From Vicinamibacterales bacterium (GTDB taxonomy: Bacteria; Acidobacteriota; Vicinamibacteria; Vicinamibacterales; UBA8438), in contig JAPYUM010000004.1 in the NCBI GenBank assembly GCA_029940535.1, positions 1 through 64,000 on the forward strand: 64,000 bases of DNA. Reading direction: 5' to 3'. Made by a program: the position numbers and the translations under genes. Of the stretch, positions 46,720-56,493 are shown in pieces. The stretch's first letter is position 1, and the number at the start of each line of letters is the position of its first letter. The notes beneath the pieces are model-generated. The model searched no databases. It was given only the letters and a program-made list of their open reading frames with translations, and was not told the origin of the DNA.

Positions 46720-48143
46720 AGCCGGCGGTGCTCATCGTCGATGACGAGGCTGGCGTGCGGTCCTCGCTCGTCGGCGTCTTGGGTGACGAGGGATACGCCG
46801 TCGAGGCGGTCGACTCCGGTGAAGCGTGCCTGCAGCGCGCTGCGAGTCACGTGTTCGACCTCATCATTCTGGATATCTGGTTGCCTGGTGCGGACGGGCT
46901 GGAGACGCTGACGGCGCTTCGGAAGCGCGGTGTCGACGCGCAGGTCGTGATGATCTCCGGCCACGGGAGCATTGAGACGGCAGTACGGGCCATCAAGCTG
47001 GGCGCGTTCGATTTCGTCGAAAAGCCCCTTTCTCTCGAAAAGACCGTGCTGGTTGTGCGCAACGCGTTGCGACAGCGGCGTCTCGAGGTGGAGAACCAGG
47101 CTCTGCGTGCCGACGCTGATCGCGGGCAGGTGATGGTGGGAGAGAGCCCCGTCATGGCGGAACTCCGAGAGCAGGTGGCGATGGCCGCGCCCACCAACGG
47201 CCGGGTGTTGATTCATGGCGAGAATGGCACCGGTAAGGAACTGGTGGCCAGGAGCCTGCACGCCCTGAGCCGGCGGGCCGCCGGTCCGTTTGTCGACGTC
47301 AATTGCGCGGCCATTCCTGAGGAATTGATCGAAAGCGAACTCTTTGGACACGTGCGCGGCGCGTTTACCGGGGCGGTGCGCGACCGTCGGGGCAAGTTTG
47401 AGCTGGCTGACGAAGGCACCATCTTCCTCGACGAGATCGCCGACATGAGTTTGAAGACCCAGGCCAAGGTGCTCCGGGTGCTGCAGGAACAGGTGGTCGA
47501 GCCGGTCGGCGGTCGGGAGGGGATACCGGTCGACGTGCGTGTCGTCGCGGCCACGAACAAGAGCCTACCGGAAGAGATCCAGGCCGGCCGATTCCGCGAC
47601 GACCTGTTCTACCGACTGAATGTCGTGCCGATCGTCGTGCCCCCGTTGCGAGACCGCCGGGAGGATGTGGGTCGCCTCAGCGAGCACTTTCTCAGCGTCT
47701 ACGCCGGTGAGTATGGGCACGGGGTGAAGCGCATGGATCCGGACGGGTTGGCAGTGCTCCGTCAGTATGACTGGCCGGGGAACGTCCGGGAGCTACGCAA
47801 TGTCATCGAACGCGTTGTCATCATGGTTCCCGGGCCGGTGATCACGGTCCAGGATCTGTCTTTTCTCGAGACCGCGGTTCCGGCATCGGCTGGACCGTCC
47901 GGTCACACGTCCGCCCCGGTGAGACTGCACGAGGCGCGGGATCGGTTCGAGCGCGACTACATTGTCAGCGCTCTGGCGGTGGAGCGCGGCAACATCAGTC
48001 GCGCCGCTGATACGCTGGGTCTGGAACGTAGCAACCTCTATCGGAAGATGCGCGCGTTCGGTATCCGGCCATCCCGCCCCGCTGGGCCGCGGCGTTCGTC
48101 GCTCAGCGCGGGAGCCGGCAGTCCAGGACCTGATCCATCGTAA
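46716..48143 (+). CDS. NtrX-like sigma-54 response regulator
   Basis: 475 aa from GTG 46716 (overlap with kinase stop). Receiver domain with phospho-acceptor D53 in ILDIWLPGADG and Lys in FVEKPLSLE. The AAA+ domain has Walker A GENGTGKE (about 168-175) and the sigma-54 contact loop GAFTGA. The C-terminal Fis-type HTH ends LERSNLYRKMRAFGI. Activates sigma-54 promoters when phosphorylated by the adjacent kinase. The last 41 nt overlap the convergent ftcD gene. Confidence 0.95.
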   Translation: MKPAVLIVDDEAGVRSSLVGVLGDEGYAVEAVDSGEACLQRAASHVFDLIILDIWLPGADGLETLTALRKRGVDAQVVMISGHGSIETAVRAIKLGAFDFVEKPLSLEKTVLVVRNALRQRRLEVENQALRADADRGQVMVGESPVMAELREQVAMAAPTNGRVLIHGENGTGKELVARSLHALSRRAAGPFVDVNCAAIPEELIESELFGHVRGAFTGAVRDRRGKFELADEGTIFLDEIADMSLKTQAKVLRVLQEQVVEPVGGREGIPVDVRVVAATNKSLPEEIQAGRFRDDLFYRLNVVPIVVPPLRDRREDVGRLSEHFLSVYAGEYGHGVKRMDPDGLAVLRQYDWPGNVRELRNVIERVVIMVPGPVITVQDLSFLETAVPASAGPSGHTSAPVRLHEARDRFERDYIVSALAVERGNISRAADTLGLERSNLYRKMRAFGIRPSRPAGPRRSSLSAGAGSPGPDPS

Positions 48144-48996
48144 CGTCACGCAACCCCAGGCAGTGGGCGGCCGTCGAGAGGAGCGCGCCCGCCGGGGCCA
48201 GCCCGACGATTTCGCTGGCCTCCACCACTACCCCACGGCGTTGTGCCTCGTTCTCCACGGCGGCGAACACGGTGTGGAGCGCCGTGGTCTCGTGGTCTAC
48301 CAGGTTGATCGACACCTGGACGATCTCCGGATCCTCGGTGCGCACCCCGATCGCCTTTACGGCCGGAAGACCGCCGCTGGAGGCGCGGATGCGGCGAGCG
48401 ATCTGGCGGGCGATGTCGAGGTCGGCGGTGCGCAGGTTGACGTTGAACGCGATCAAGATCTTCCGCGCCCCAATGGCGGACGCGCCGGCCGATGGATGCG
48501 GCCGGGCCGGTCCGAAATCGGGGTCCCACGAGTGCCCGCTCATCTTTGACGCAAGCCCTTCGAATTCGCCCCGGCGGACCAACTCGAGTCGCTCCCGTTC
48601 CGGCCCCCGAGCCGCCCGACCATACAGATAGACCGGAATGTCGAACCGTGCTGCCACCGCCTCCGCGAGGGCGGTCGCCGTGCTGACACACACCCCCATG
48701 TCCGCCACGGCCAAGGGAACCAGCGGCACAACATCCACCGCTCCGATGCGGGGGTGTTCGCCCGTGTGACTCCGGAGGTCGATCGCCTCGATGGCGACCG
48801 CGTACAACGAGAGCAACGCCGAGTGCAACGCGTTGGGGAGACCAACCAGCGTGAAGACGGTTCGGTTGTGCGCGGCATCAGACGACACGTCGAGCAGGGT
48901 CACGCCCGGTTGGCCACGGACGGCGGCCGCCAGCGCCTGAATGACCGGCGCGCGGCGACCCTCGCTGACGTTCGGCACGGCTTCGATAAGTGTCAC
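48103..48996 (-). CDS. ftcD: Glutamate formimidoyltransferase
   Basis: 297 aa from GTG 48996. Transfers the formimino group of N-formimidoyl-glutamate to tetrahydrofolate in histidine degradation. FTCD motifs are EAVPNVSEGRR, DVSSDAAHNRTVFTLVG, HPRIGAVDVVPLVP, LYGRAA and FGPARPHPSAGASAIGARKILIAFNVNL. Only the transferase half is present; the cyclodeaminase half of the bifunctional enzyme is absent. The 3' end overlaps the NtrX gene. Confidence 0.95.
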   Translation of the reverse strand: MTLIEAVPNVSEGRRAPVIQALAAAVRGQPGVTLLDVSSDAAHNRTVFTLVGLPNALHSALLSLYAVAIEAIDLRSHTGEHPRIGAVDVVPLVPLAVADMGVCVSTATALAEAVAARFDIPVYLYGRAARGPERERLELVRRGEFEGLASKMSGHSWDPDFGPARPHPSAGASAIGARKILIAFNVNLRTADLDIARQIARRIRASSGGLPAVKAIGVRTEDPEIVQVSINLVDHETTALHTVFAAVENEAQRRGVVVEASEIVGLAPAGALLSTAAHCLGLRDVTMDQVLDCRLPR

Positions 48997-49127
48997 GCGG
49001 GGACGTATACCACAGTCACCCGGTGGAAGGTCTTCAGAGTGACAGGCCATCGGACCGCCCGGTTGACGATCCCCGTGCGGTGGCCCATAATCGGCCACGG
49101 TTCGCCCGTTGCTGGCGGCCTTTCCCC

Positions 49128-49988
49128 ATGTCGGACCCAGCCCAGCGTAACGACGTTCCCGCCACGACGGTGGCCGGCGCGGATCGTGCCGCCAAGATCG
49201 AACAGCTACTGCTGTCCGGGCTCGACCGCTACGTCCAAGGACAATTCGACCGGGCCGTGGACGTCTGGACCCGAGTCCTGTTTCTGGATCAGACCCATGC
49301 TGGGGCGAGGGCGTATATCAAACGCGCCCGGGAGGCAATGGCCGAGCGGCTTCGCGAATCGGAAGCCTTGCTCCATGCCGGCGTCGACGCCTGCGAGCGA
49401 GGAGAGGCGGTCGAGGCGCGGGCGCTGCTCACCAAGGCCATCGAGCGTGGCGGGGCGAACGATGAAGTGCTCGCCGCGCTGGATCGGGTGGAGCGCCTCG
49501 GTGTGGTGACCCCGACCGCGTCGGGAGACGCGGTGCGGCGTCGTGGCCGCGTCAGACATCCCCGGCACGATGTCGGGCGAGTCGTCCCACGCGGCCCGCG
49601 TCGACCCTCGGCCCTCTGGCTGCTGCCGTTGGTCGTGACGGCGGCGGTCACCGCCTATTTCGTGGGCGGCTGGGCCTCGAGCGAGCTCGGGCCGATGGAT
49701 GCCCGACCCCGAGGGGCGGTGAGCGTGTCTCTTGAGTCGGTCGAGCCGTTGCCGGTGCCGTCCGTGCCCGAGCTGGCGCTCAGGCGCGCAGAGGCATTGG
49801 CAGATGAGGGGCGCGTGAGTGAGGCGCTCGGCGTGCTGGCGACCGTCGGACGTGGCGCCGGGGTGGGTCAGGGGCTCGAGGCGTTGCGGGGACAGCTTCA
49901 GCGACGCTTGGTGGACGGGGTGACGGCCGGTGATCGTGGGACGCTCCGCTCGACCGACGCCGCTCCAACCGGGAGACCCACGCCCTGA
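49128..49988 (+). CDS. TPR-containing single-pass membrane protein
   Basis: 286 aa from ATG 49128. N-terminal TPR-like helices (residues about 20-125: LLSGLDRYVQGQFDRAVDVWTRVL, then EALLHAGVDACERGEAVEARALL), a basic stretch, one transmembrane helix (about 164-184), then a helical C-terminal part with EALADEGRVSEALGVLATVG. No catalytic motif. Probably a scaffold. It is co-directional with the RDD-family gene 21 nt later. Confidence 0.7.
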   Translation: MSDPAQRNDVPATTVAGADRAAKIEQLLLSGLDRYVQGQFDRAVDVWTRVLFLDQTHAGARAYIKRAREAMAERLRESEALLHAGVDACERGEAVEARALLTKAIERGGANDEVLAALDRVERLGVVTPTASGDAVRRRGRVRHPRHDVGRVVPRGPRRPSALWLLPLVVTAAVTAYFVGGWASSELGPMDARPRGAVSVSLESVEPLPVPSVPELALRRAEALADEGRVSEALGVLATVGRGAGVGQGLEALRGQLQRRLVDGVTAGDRGTLRSTDAAPTGRPTP

Positions 49989-50009
49989 CCTCCAGAAACG
50001 ATTGGGACG

Positions 50010-50768
50010 GTGTCGGTCGTGGGGCGGCCGGTGGCGCGCGAGCGGCGTCTCGAGGGAAGAGCAGAACAGATGGTGACACGTCCAGCGCGCGGCGGTCGAC
50101 CGAGGCGGCCCGCGGGCGAGCCGGGGGGGCGCGCGCCCAAGCCGCTCGGGACGAGTTCCGGTCTTCCACTGTTTCCCAACGCTACGAGTCCCTCCGCGGC
50201 CGCCGCCCCGGAGGGACCGCGGACTCGCTCGCCGCTGGCCGTTCGACGCCCTCCGCCGGATCCGACGCAGCCGTCTGTGCGGGCGGGCCGCGAGAAGTCC
50301 GAGCGACAGCTGTCGTTCGACGCGCCGGCGGTGGGGACGACGACGGATGGGCTCGCGGCGGCGGCGAGCCTATCGTCACGGCTGATAGCCGGGGGGCTCG
50401 ATGCCGCATTCCTCCTACTGCTGGACGCGGTCGTGGTCGGACTCACGCTTCGGCTGGCTGGGCTTGATGTCGACTCGCTCGACGCGTTGCCCATCGCGCC
50501 CCTCGCCGTGTTCCTGCTCTTGCTGGACGCCGGCTATGTCGTCGTGCTCACCTCCACGAGGGGGCAGACATTTGGAAAGATGGCGGTCGGGATCCGCGCG
50601 GTCGACGCCGCGGGTCATCCAGTCACCATCGCCGCGGCGCTGATTCGGGCGGCCACGATGGTGGTGTCCATGTTGCCGGCTGGCGCTGGTCTGGTCTGGA
50701 TGTGTGTCGTGCGGGACCGGCGCGGGTTGCACGACCGTGTCGCCGGTACGCGGGTCGTTGTGGTGTAG
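50010..50768 (+). CDS. RDD-family membrane protein
   Basis: 252 aa from GTG 50010, with an alternative ATG at 50070. The first about 115 residues are Pro/Arg-rich and probably disordered. The RDD domain follows with SRLIAGGLDAAFLLLLD, TRGQTFGKMAVGIRAVD and DRRGLHDRVAGTRVV, and three to four membrane helices. Some RDD proteins act as sodium/proton antiporters; the role here is unknown. Confidence 0.82.
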   Translation: MSVVGRPVARERRLEGRAEQMVTRPARGGRPRRPAGEPGGRAPKPLGTSSGLPLFPNATSPSAAAAPEGPRTRSPLAVRRPPPDPTQPSVRAGREKSERQLSFDAPAVGTTTDGLAAAASLSSRLIAGGLDAAFLLLLDAVVVGLTLRLAGLDVDSLDALPIAPLAVFLLLLDAGYVVVLTSTRGQTFGKMAVGIRAVDAAGHPVTIAAALIRAATMVVSMLPAGAGLVWMCVVRDRRGLHDRVAGTRVVVV

Positions 50769-50895
50769 CGGTCGTGGTACCCGTGTTTCAGTTTGGCAGT
50801 CCTCTTTGTTCGATGTCTGACTGCACCCGGTCGGTCGCCGGCTGGCCCGGCGTCACTCAACATTCCACGATGGCATGGGTGGCGCGAGGCGCCGT

Positions 50896-51366
50896 ATGAC
50901 CGAGACCGTACGGCGGGTGTTGGTCGGCGTCGCGACCGTTGGCCCCTGCGGGTTCGTTCCGAGAGCACCGGGGACCGTGGGGTCAGTGGCTGGGGTGGCG
51001 CTCTTCTGGGTGGTCCGATCGGCTCACTCTCTCTGGCTCGAGGCCGTGGTGCTGATCGCGGTGATCCTGGTGGGCGTCGTCGCAGCGTTCGAGGCCGAGT
51101 CGAAGTATGAGCGCCGAGATCCTGGATACATCGTCATCGACGAAGTGGCGGGCATGTTGCTGACGCTTCTGGCGGTGCCGGTGGGAGTAGGCGGCGTCCT
51201 GATCGGGTTCGTGGCGTTTCGTGTGTTCGATGTCGTGAAGCCGTTTCCCGCTAGGCAGGCCGAGGCACTGCCCGGTGGGTGGGGGGTCATGGTCGATGAC
51301 CTTGTGGCGGGCCTCTATGCCCAGGGGGCGTTGCGGCTCCTTCTGTGGGTCGGGGCCCTCGCGTGA
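50896..51366 (+). CDS. pgpA: Phosphatidylglycerophosphatase A
   Basis: 156 aa from ATG 50896. Dephosphorylates phosphatidylglycerophosphate to phosphatidylglycerol. Motifs are FVPRAPGTVGSVAG, PGYIVIDEVAGMLLTL, FRVFDVVKPFPARQAEALPGGWGVMVDDLVAG. About four membrane helices. The stop overlaps the GTG of cinA. Confidence 0.93.
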   Translation: MTETVRRVLVGVATVGPCGFVPRAPGTVGSVAGVALFWVVRSAHSLWLEAVVLIAVILVGVVAAFEAESKYERRDPGYIVIDEVAGMLLTLLAVPVGVGGVLIGFVAFRVFDVVKPFPARQAEALPGGWGVMVDDLVAGLYAQGALRLLLWVGALA

Positions 51367-52679
51367 GCGTCGAGGCGCCGGACAGCCTGCCTCGCCTTGC
51401 GACCGCGGAGGTTATCGCAGTCGGCTCCGAGCTCCTGACGCCTTTTCGTACCGACACAAACTCACTGTTTTTGACCGCGAGACTCAACGAAATAGGGGTC
51501 GTGGTTCGGCGGAAATCGATCGTGGGTGACTCGCCGACCGACCTCGCCGGTGCCATCGGCGAGGCGCTCGCACGTGTGGATTTGCTCGTGGTCTGTGGCG
51601 GACTGGGCCCGACTGACGACGATCTGACGCGAGAGACGGTGGCCGAGGTGCTTGGTCGCTCGCTGCATGAGGACTCTGACATCCTCCAGCAGCTCCGCGA
51701 GCGGTTCGAGGCGCGGGGATGGACGATGCCGGAGAACAATCGGCGTCAGGCGTGCGTCCCCGACGGAGCGGTCGTGCTCGAGAATCCGCGCGGCACGGCT
51801 CCCGGGCTGTGGCTCGAAGCGGGCGGTCGAGTGGTCGTCTTGCTGCCAGGTCCACCCCGCGAACTCGAGCCGATGTTCGCCGATCTCGCGCGCGGCCGGT
51901 TGGCGGAACGCGTGTCAGACGAGCGGCTCTATCGTCGAGTGGTGCGGGTCGCCGGGCGAGGGGAGTCGCACGTTGAGGAGTTGGCGCAGCCGGTCTACGC
52001 GGCGTGGCGACACGGCGACCCGGCGATCGACACCACGATCCTGGCGTCGCCGGGGTCCGTCGAGCTGCACCTCTCGACGCGGGTCGCCACGGCGCCCGAG
52101 GCCACGATTGTCCTCGACCGGGCGACCGCGCAGTTGGCCGTGGTACTCGGTGACCATGTGGTCAGCACGGATGGCCGTACGCTGTCCGAGGTGGTGGGTG
52201 ACTCGCTCCGCCGCCACGGCCATCGTGTGGCGGTCGGAGAGTCATGTACCGGGGGGCTCGTCTCGGCCGCGCTCGTCGATACGCCCGGGAGTTCGCGCTA
52301 TGTCGTGGCGGGGTTCGTCGCGTACTCGAACGAGACCAAGCGTTCCGTGCTCGGAGTCGGCGCCGCACTATTGGCGGAGCATGGCGCTGTCAGCGAGCCG
52401 GTGGCGCTGGCCATGGCGGAGGGGGCGCGTCGCGCCGCGGACGTAGAGATCGGAGTCGGCGTCACGGGGATCGCGGGACCCGGTGGGGGCACCGCGGAGA
52501 AACCGGTGGGCACCGTGTGCATCGCGGTCGTGGCGCCGGACGGTGGCCGGACCGTCAGGACACTCCAGCTTCCCGGTGACCGCGCGATGATCAGGCAGAT
52601 GGCGACGCGTACCACCGTGGATCTACTCCGCCGCGTGTTGGCGCGGATGGAGACGCATGAGGCTGTTCGTGGCGATTGA
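51363..52679 (+). CDS. cinA: CinA-family competence/damage-inducible protein, NMN amidohydrolase
   Basis: 438 aa from GTG 51363. The N-terminal MoCF/COG1058 domain has AEVIAVGSELL, CGGLGPTDDDLTRE and LLPGPPRELEPMF. The C-terminal CinA domain (about 265-430) has VAVGESCTGGLVSAALVDTPGSS and GVTGIAGPGGGTAEKPVGTV, the pyridine-nucleotide (NMN deamidase) part. It overlaps the thpR remnant by 23 nt at its 3' end. Confidence 0.94.
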   Translation: MSVEAPDSLPRLATAEVIAVGSELLTPFRTDTNSLFLTARLNEIGVVVRRKSIVGDSPTDLAGAIGEALARVDLLVVCGGLGPTDDDLTRETVAEVLGRSLHEDSDILQQLRERFEARGWTMPENNRRQACVPDGAVVLENPRGTAPGLWLEAGGRVVVLLPGPPRELEPMFADLARGRLAERVSDERLYRRVVRVAGRGESHVEELAQPVYAAWRHGDPAIDTTILASPGSVELHLSTRVATAPEATIVLDRATAQLAVVLGDHVVSTDGRTLSEVVGDSLRRHGHRVAVGESCTGGLVSAALVDTPGSSRYVVAGFVAYSNETKRSVLGVGAALLAEHGAVSEPVALAMAEGARRAADVEIGVGVTGIAGPGGGTAEKPVGTVCIAVVAPDGGRTVRTLQLPGDRAMIRQMATRTTVDLLRRVLARMETHEAVRGD

Positions 52680-52803
52680 TCTGGACGAGGCCGCGCGGGC
52701 TGCATCATCACAGGGCGCGGCGACAATCGGGTTGTCAGTGGGGGTGGGTGAGAGGGGCCTTCCGCGGCGGTATCGAGTGGCCAGGCCACCACGATGGAGA
52801 TGA
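52657..52803 (+). pseudogene. thpR: Truncated RNA 2',3'-cyclic phosphodiesterase remnant
   Basis: The frame starting at ATG 52657 encodes MRLFVAIDLDEAARAA, the textbook N-terminus of ThpR/LigT 2H-phosphoesterases (normally about 180 aa). It then degenerates and stops at 52801-52803 after 48 codons. Neither HxTx catalytic motif is present in any frame before gpsA. A cinA-thpR order is common, so this looks like the stub left by a deletion that removed most of thpR (and perhaps genes after it). Confidence 0.7.
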
Positions 52804-52808
52804 CGAGG

Positions 52809-53837
52809 ATGAGGGAGGTCACCGTACTCGGGGCTGGAGGGTGGGGCACCGCGCTCGCAATTCATATCGGCCGTCTGGGAACGCCCGTGCGTCTGTGGGG
52901 TCGCAACGCGGCGCTGGTCGACACGTTGCGGGACGAGCGGCGCAACCAGGCCTATTTGGCGGATGTGATGTTCCCGCCGGCATTGACTCCAACGACGTCC
53001 CTCGAAGATGCGCTGGCCACCGCGGACTGTGTCGTGTCGGCCGTGCCGTCGCATGGCACCCGCGAGGTGATGCGCCGCGCCGCACCATTGATGCGGCCGG
53101 ACGTCACCATCGTCAGCGCGACGAAGGGGTTCGAGGGCGGGACTCTGAACCGGATGTCAGAGGTCATCCAGCAGGAGGCGGGACCGTCGCGTTCGACGGC
53201 CGTGTTGTCGGGACCCAGTTTCGCGGCGGAGTTGGCGCGAGGGGCGCCCACCGCGGTGCTCGTCGCCAGCTCGTCGCCTGATGTCACCTTTCGGGTCCAA
53301 GAGGACTTCCGGTCGGCCTATCTCCGGCTCTACGCGAGCGACGATGTCGTCGGGGTTGAGGTGGGCGGCGCCATGAAGAACGTCATCGCGATCGCGGCCG
53401 GTGTCGTCGAGGGTCTGGGCCTGGGCTCGAACGCGCTGGCGGCATTGATGACCAGGGGGCTGGCGGAGATTTCGCGGTTGGCCTACGCGATGGGAGGACG
53501 CCGCGAGACGTTGGCGGGGCTGAGCGGACTGGGCGATCTCATCTTGACGTGCACCGGGCGACTGAGTCGCAACCGCCATGTGGGGATCGAACTGGGTCGG
53601 GGCCGAACCCTGCCGGAGATTCTGGCCGAGGCACGAACCGTAGCCGAGGGAGTCAGGACCACCGAGGTCGCCCTGCAACTCGGCCGCCGACACGGCGTGG
53701 ACCTGCCGATTGCGACTCAAATGGCCGCGGTCCTGGCGGGACGCACTGAGGCGCGGGTCGCGGTCGACGAGCTGATGCTCAGGCGACAGCGGCCGGAAGC
53801 CGACGGTCCCCCGAGCGGCTCCCCTCCTGTGACATAG
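52809..53837 (+). CDS. gpsA: Glycerol-3-phosphate dehydrogenase (NAD(P)+)
   Basis: 342 aa from ATG 52809 (an in-frame ATG also exists at 52794). Makes sn-glycerol-3-phosphate for phospholipids. Rossmann motif GAGGWGTALA (about residues 8-17), SATKGFEGGTLNRMSEV, SGPSFAAELARGAPTAV, catalytic Lys in GGAMKNVIAIAAG, and LSGLGDLILTCTGRLSRNR. plsY, its usual neighbour, is missing next to the thpR stub. Confidence 0.96.
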   Translation: MREVTVLGAGGWGTALAIHIGRLGTPVRLWGRNAALVDTLRDERRNQAYLADVMFPPALTPTTSLEDALATADCVVSAVPSHGTREVMRRAAPLMRPDVTIVSATKGFEGGTLNRMSEVIQQEAGPSRSTAVLSGPSFAAELARGAPTAVLVASSSPDVTFRVQEDFRSAYLRLYASDDVVGVEVGGAMKNVIAIAAGVVEGLGLGSNALAALMTRGLAEISRLAYAMGGRRETLAGLSGLGDLILTCTGRLSRNRHVGIELGRGRTLPEILAEARTVAEGVRTTEVALQLGRRHGVDLPIATQMAAVLAGRTEARVAVDELMLRRQRPEADGPPSGSPPVT

Positions 53838-53844
53838 TGAATCC

Positions 53845-54756
53845 GTGAGCGTTCTCGAACGGCTTCGGGCCGGTCTGCGGCGTACCGCCGCACAACTCGT
53901 GGACCGCATCGACGGTCTTGACGCCGGTCGGCGTGCTGACGGCGGCGGTCCTGCTGTCGATACGCTGGATGACCTGGAGGGCATTCTGCTCGAGGCGGAC
54001 ATCGGGGTCGCGGCCACCGCCCGTTTGCTCGAGGTCGCGAGGGGCCAGACTGCCGCGTCGGATCTGCGCACGGTCGTCAAGACGGAGTTGCTCCGGCTGC
54101 TCGAGCTGTCCGGTCCAGCGCCGGCGAGCGACGCCCATCCGCGGGTCGTGCTCGTCGTTGGGGTCAACGGCACCGGCAAGACCACCACGGTCGGGCGTCT
54201 GGCGCGGCTGTTGGCGCTGTCGGGAGAGCGGGCGGTGATTTGTGCCGCCGATACGTTTCGCGCCGCCGCCGTTGAACAGCTGGAAGTCTGGGCCCGACGG
54301 GTCGACGCGGACTTCGTCAGAGCGCGGCCCGGGTCTGACCCGGCCGCCGTGGTGTTCGATGCGATTACGGCCGGCAAGGCGCGGGGACGTGATGTCGTGC
54401 TGGTCGACACCGCGGGTCGTCTACATACTCGTGCCAATCTCATGGATGAGCTCGACAAGATCCGTCGTGTGGCCGGCCGGGCCGTGGCCGGCGCGCCGCA
54501 TGAGACGCTGCTGGTGCTCGACGCCACCGTCGGGCAGAACGGATTGGCTCAGGCTCGCGCTTTTCTCGAGGTCGCGGGCGTCACCGGGATCGTGTTGACG
54601 AAGCTGGACGGTACGGCCAAGGGAGGGATTGCCGTGGCTATTTCGGCCGAGCTCGGGGTGCCCATCCGGTATGTGGGAGTGGGGGAGCAACTGGACGACC
54701 TGGTGCCGTTTTCGCCAGCCGAGTATGTGGACGCGTTGTTCGAGCCGGTGTGGTGA
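53845..54756 (+). CDS. ftsY: Signal recognition particle receptor FtsY
   Basis: 303 aa, GTG start. Short form lacking the long acidic A domain of E. coli. N domain helices to about residue 95, then GTPase G domain: [62 protein letters not shown] and [14 protein letters not shown]. It docks Ffh-bound ribosomes at the membrane; ffh itself lies 3 kb downstream. Confidence 0.96.
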   Translation: MSVLERLRAGLRRTAAQLVDRIDGLDAGRRADGGGPAVDTLDDLEGILLEADIGVAATARLLEVARGQTAASDLRTVVKTELLRLLELSGPAPASDAHPRVVLVVGVNGTGKTTTVGRLARLLALSGERAVICAADTFRAAAVEQLEVWARRVDADFVRARPGSDPAAVVFDAITAGKARGRDVVLVDTAGRLHTRANLMDELDKIRRVAGRAVAGAPHETLLVLDATVGQNGLAQARAFLEVAGVTGIVLTKLDGTAKGGIAVAISAELGVPIRYVGVGEQLDDLVPFSPAEYVDALFEPVW

Positions 54757-55856
54757 TTGCGGTGATTGCCGTCAGCGCCGAGGAGGCGTCGATGGACGAG
54801 GCCCTGGCGCTCGCGGCTCGCGGCCGCGGCGCGACCAGCCCGAACCCGATGGTCGGTGCCGTCGTGACGCACGGGGATCGCGTCGTCGGCCGCGGATACC
54901 ACGTCCGGGCGGGGGCGCCCCACGCCGAGGTGATGGCCCTCAACGACGCCGGCGAGGCGGCTCGAGGCGGGCGGCTCTATTGCACCCTTGAGCCGTGCGC
55001 ACATACCGGACGCACCGGGCCGTGTGTCGAACGGATCGTCAACGCCGGGCTGCACGACGTGGTGGTAGGGGTCGAGGATCCGAATCCACGCGTGAACGGG
55101 GCCGGCATCCAGTACTTGCGCGATCACGGCATCGCCGTGTCGGTTGGTCTCCGTCGCGTAGAGGCGACGCGTCTCAATGAGGCGTTCTTCAGCGTTCAGC
55201 GACGCGCGCGGCCGTTTGTAACGATGAAGGCTGCGGTCAGTCTCGACGGATGCATCGCCGCGGCTCCCGGTGAGCGGACCGCGTTGACCGGACCCGAGTC
55301 CGCGGCTCACGCTCACCGCGTGCGGGCGTGGGTGGACGCGATCGGCGTTGGCTCGGAAACGGTGCTCGTCGACGATCCGTTATTGACGGCGCGCGGCGTC
55401 TCTCGGACCCGGCCGCTCGTGCGCGTGCTCTTTGACACCCGGATGCGCACGCCGACCACGGCTCGCGTGCTCACGACCACCGACACCGGCCCGGTCGTGG
55501 TGATGACGACCGAGGCCGCGGTGGACGCCTGGCCGGCGCGCGCGGCGGGGCTCGAGGCGGCTGGCGCCCTCATTGAGGCGTTGCCTCGTCGTGACCCCGC
55601 CCTGGCGATGTCACGGCTGGTCGCCTACGACGTGAGCGACATGCTGGTGGAGGGGGGCGCCGTGCTGCACCGCGGCGTCTGGGACGCGGACGTGGTCGAC
55701 CGCGTTCGCTTCTATGTGGCTCCGGTTACCTTGGGTCGGGGCGCGGTGCCGTGGATGTCGGACGGGGGACCGTCGATTGCCGCGCTGGGCGGCGGCGAGC
55801 CACGTTGGTTAGGTGACGACGTGTTAGTGGAGGCAGATGTTCAACGGACTGATTGA
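54750..55856 (+). CDS. ribD: Bifunctional riboflavin deaminase/reductase RibD
   Basis: 368 aa; GTG 54750 overlapping ftsY, or ATG 54792. The N-terminal deaminase has the zinc motif HAEVMAL and [15 protein letters not shown]. The C-terminal reductase (about 150-368) has [15 protein letters not shown] and [10 protein letters not shown]. It catalyses the second and third steps of riboflavin synthesis. It overlaps ribE by 20 nt. Confidence 0.95.
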   Translation: MVIAVIAVSAEEASMDEALALAARGRGATSPNPMVGAVVTHGDRVVGRGYHVRAGAPHAEVMALNDAGEAARGGRLYCTLEPCAHTGRTGPCVERIVNAGLHDVVVGVEDPNPRVNGAGIQYLRDHGIAVSVGLRRVEATRLNEAFFSVQRRARPFVTMKAAVSLDGCIAAAPGERTALTGPESAAHAHRVRAWVDAIGVGSETVLVDDPLLTARGVSRTRPLVRVLFDTRMRTPTTARVLTTTDTGPVVVMTTEAAVDAWPARAAGLEAAGALIEALPRRDPALAMSRLVAYDVSDMLVEGGAVLHRGVWDADVVDRVRFYVAPVTLGRGAVPWMSDGGPSIAALGGGEPRWLGDDVLVEADVQRTD

Positions 55857-56493
55857 ATCGTGCGGCACGGTTGCCGAACTCCGGCCGATACCGGCCGGTT
55901 ATCGTATCCTCGTGGCGACGCCGCTGGCGGGTGAGTTGCAGCTCGGGGAGAGCATCGCCGTCAACGGCGTCTGCCTGACCGTCGTCCACACCGAGGTCGG
56001 GGTGGAGGGACGGCGGAAGGACGGGGGGGCCTTCCACGCTGAGATCTCGCCAGAAACGGCGCGCGTGACCGGTCTCGGCTTGCTCGAGGCTGGGAGCGTC
56101 GTCAATCTGGAACGGTCGATGCGAGCAGATGCGCGCGTCGGGGGACACTTCGTTCAGGGACATGTGGACGCCACCGGCCAGATCGAGACCGTGCGGCATG
56201 AGGCGGAGTTCCATTGGGTCACGGTCAGTTTTCCGGCGGTGCTGACCCCGCTTCTGGTTCGAAAAGGGTCAATCGCGGTCGACGGGATCAGTCTCACCGT
56301 GGCCGGGCTCGATGACGCCCAGTTCGTCGTGCAGATCGTGCCCTTCACCTGGGACCACACGAACCTCAGTCACCTGGACGTGGGTGCGACCGTCAACCTG
56401 GAGTGCGATATCATCGGAAAATACGTCGTACGAGCATTGGAGGTCGGCGAGTTCGCCAGGCCTAAGCTCGACGTCGAGGAGCAGGATGGCTGA
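55837..56493 (+). CDS. ribE: Riboflavin synthase alpha chain
   Basis: 218 aa. Two lumazine-binding repeats: [15 protein letters not shown]...ESIAVNGVCLTVV and GHVDATGQIETV...KGSIAVDGISLTVAG. The usual N-terminal FTGI/L is FNGL here. Dismutates two lumazines to riboflavin. It overlaps ribBA by 8 nt, so ribD-ribE-ribBA form one operon. Confidence 0.95.
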   Translation: MFNGLIESCGTVAELRPIPAGYRILVATPLAGELQLGESIAVNGVCLTVVHTEVGVEGRRKDGGAFHAEISPETARVTGLGLLEAGSVVNLERSMRADARVGGHFVQGHVDATGQIETVRHEAEFHWVTVSFPAVLTPLLVRKGSIAVDGISLTVAGLDDAQFVVQIVPFTWDHTNLSHLDVGATVNLECDIIGKYVVRALEVGEFARPKLDVEEQDG

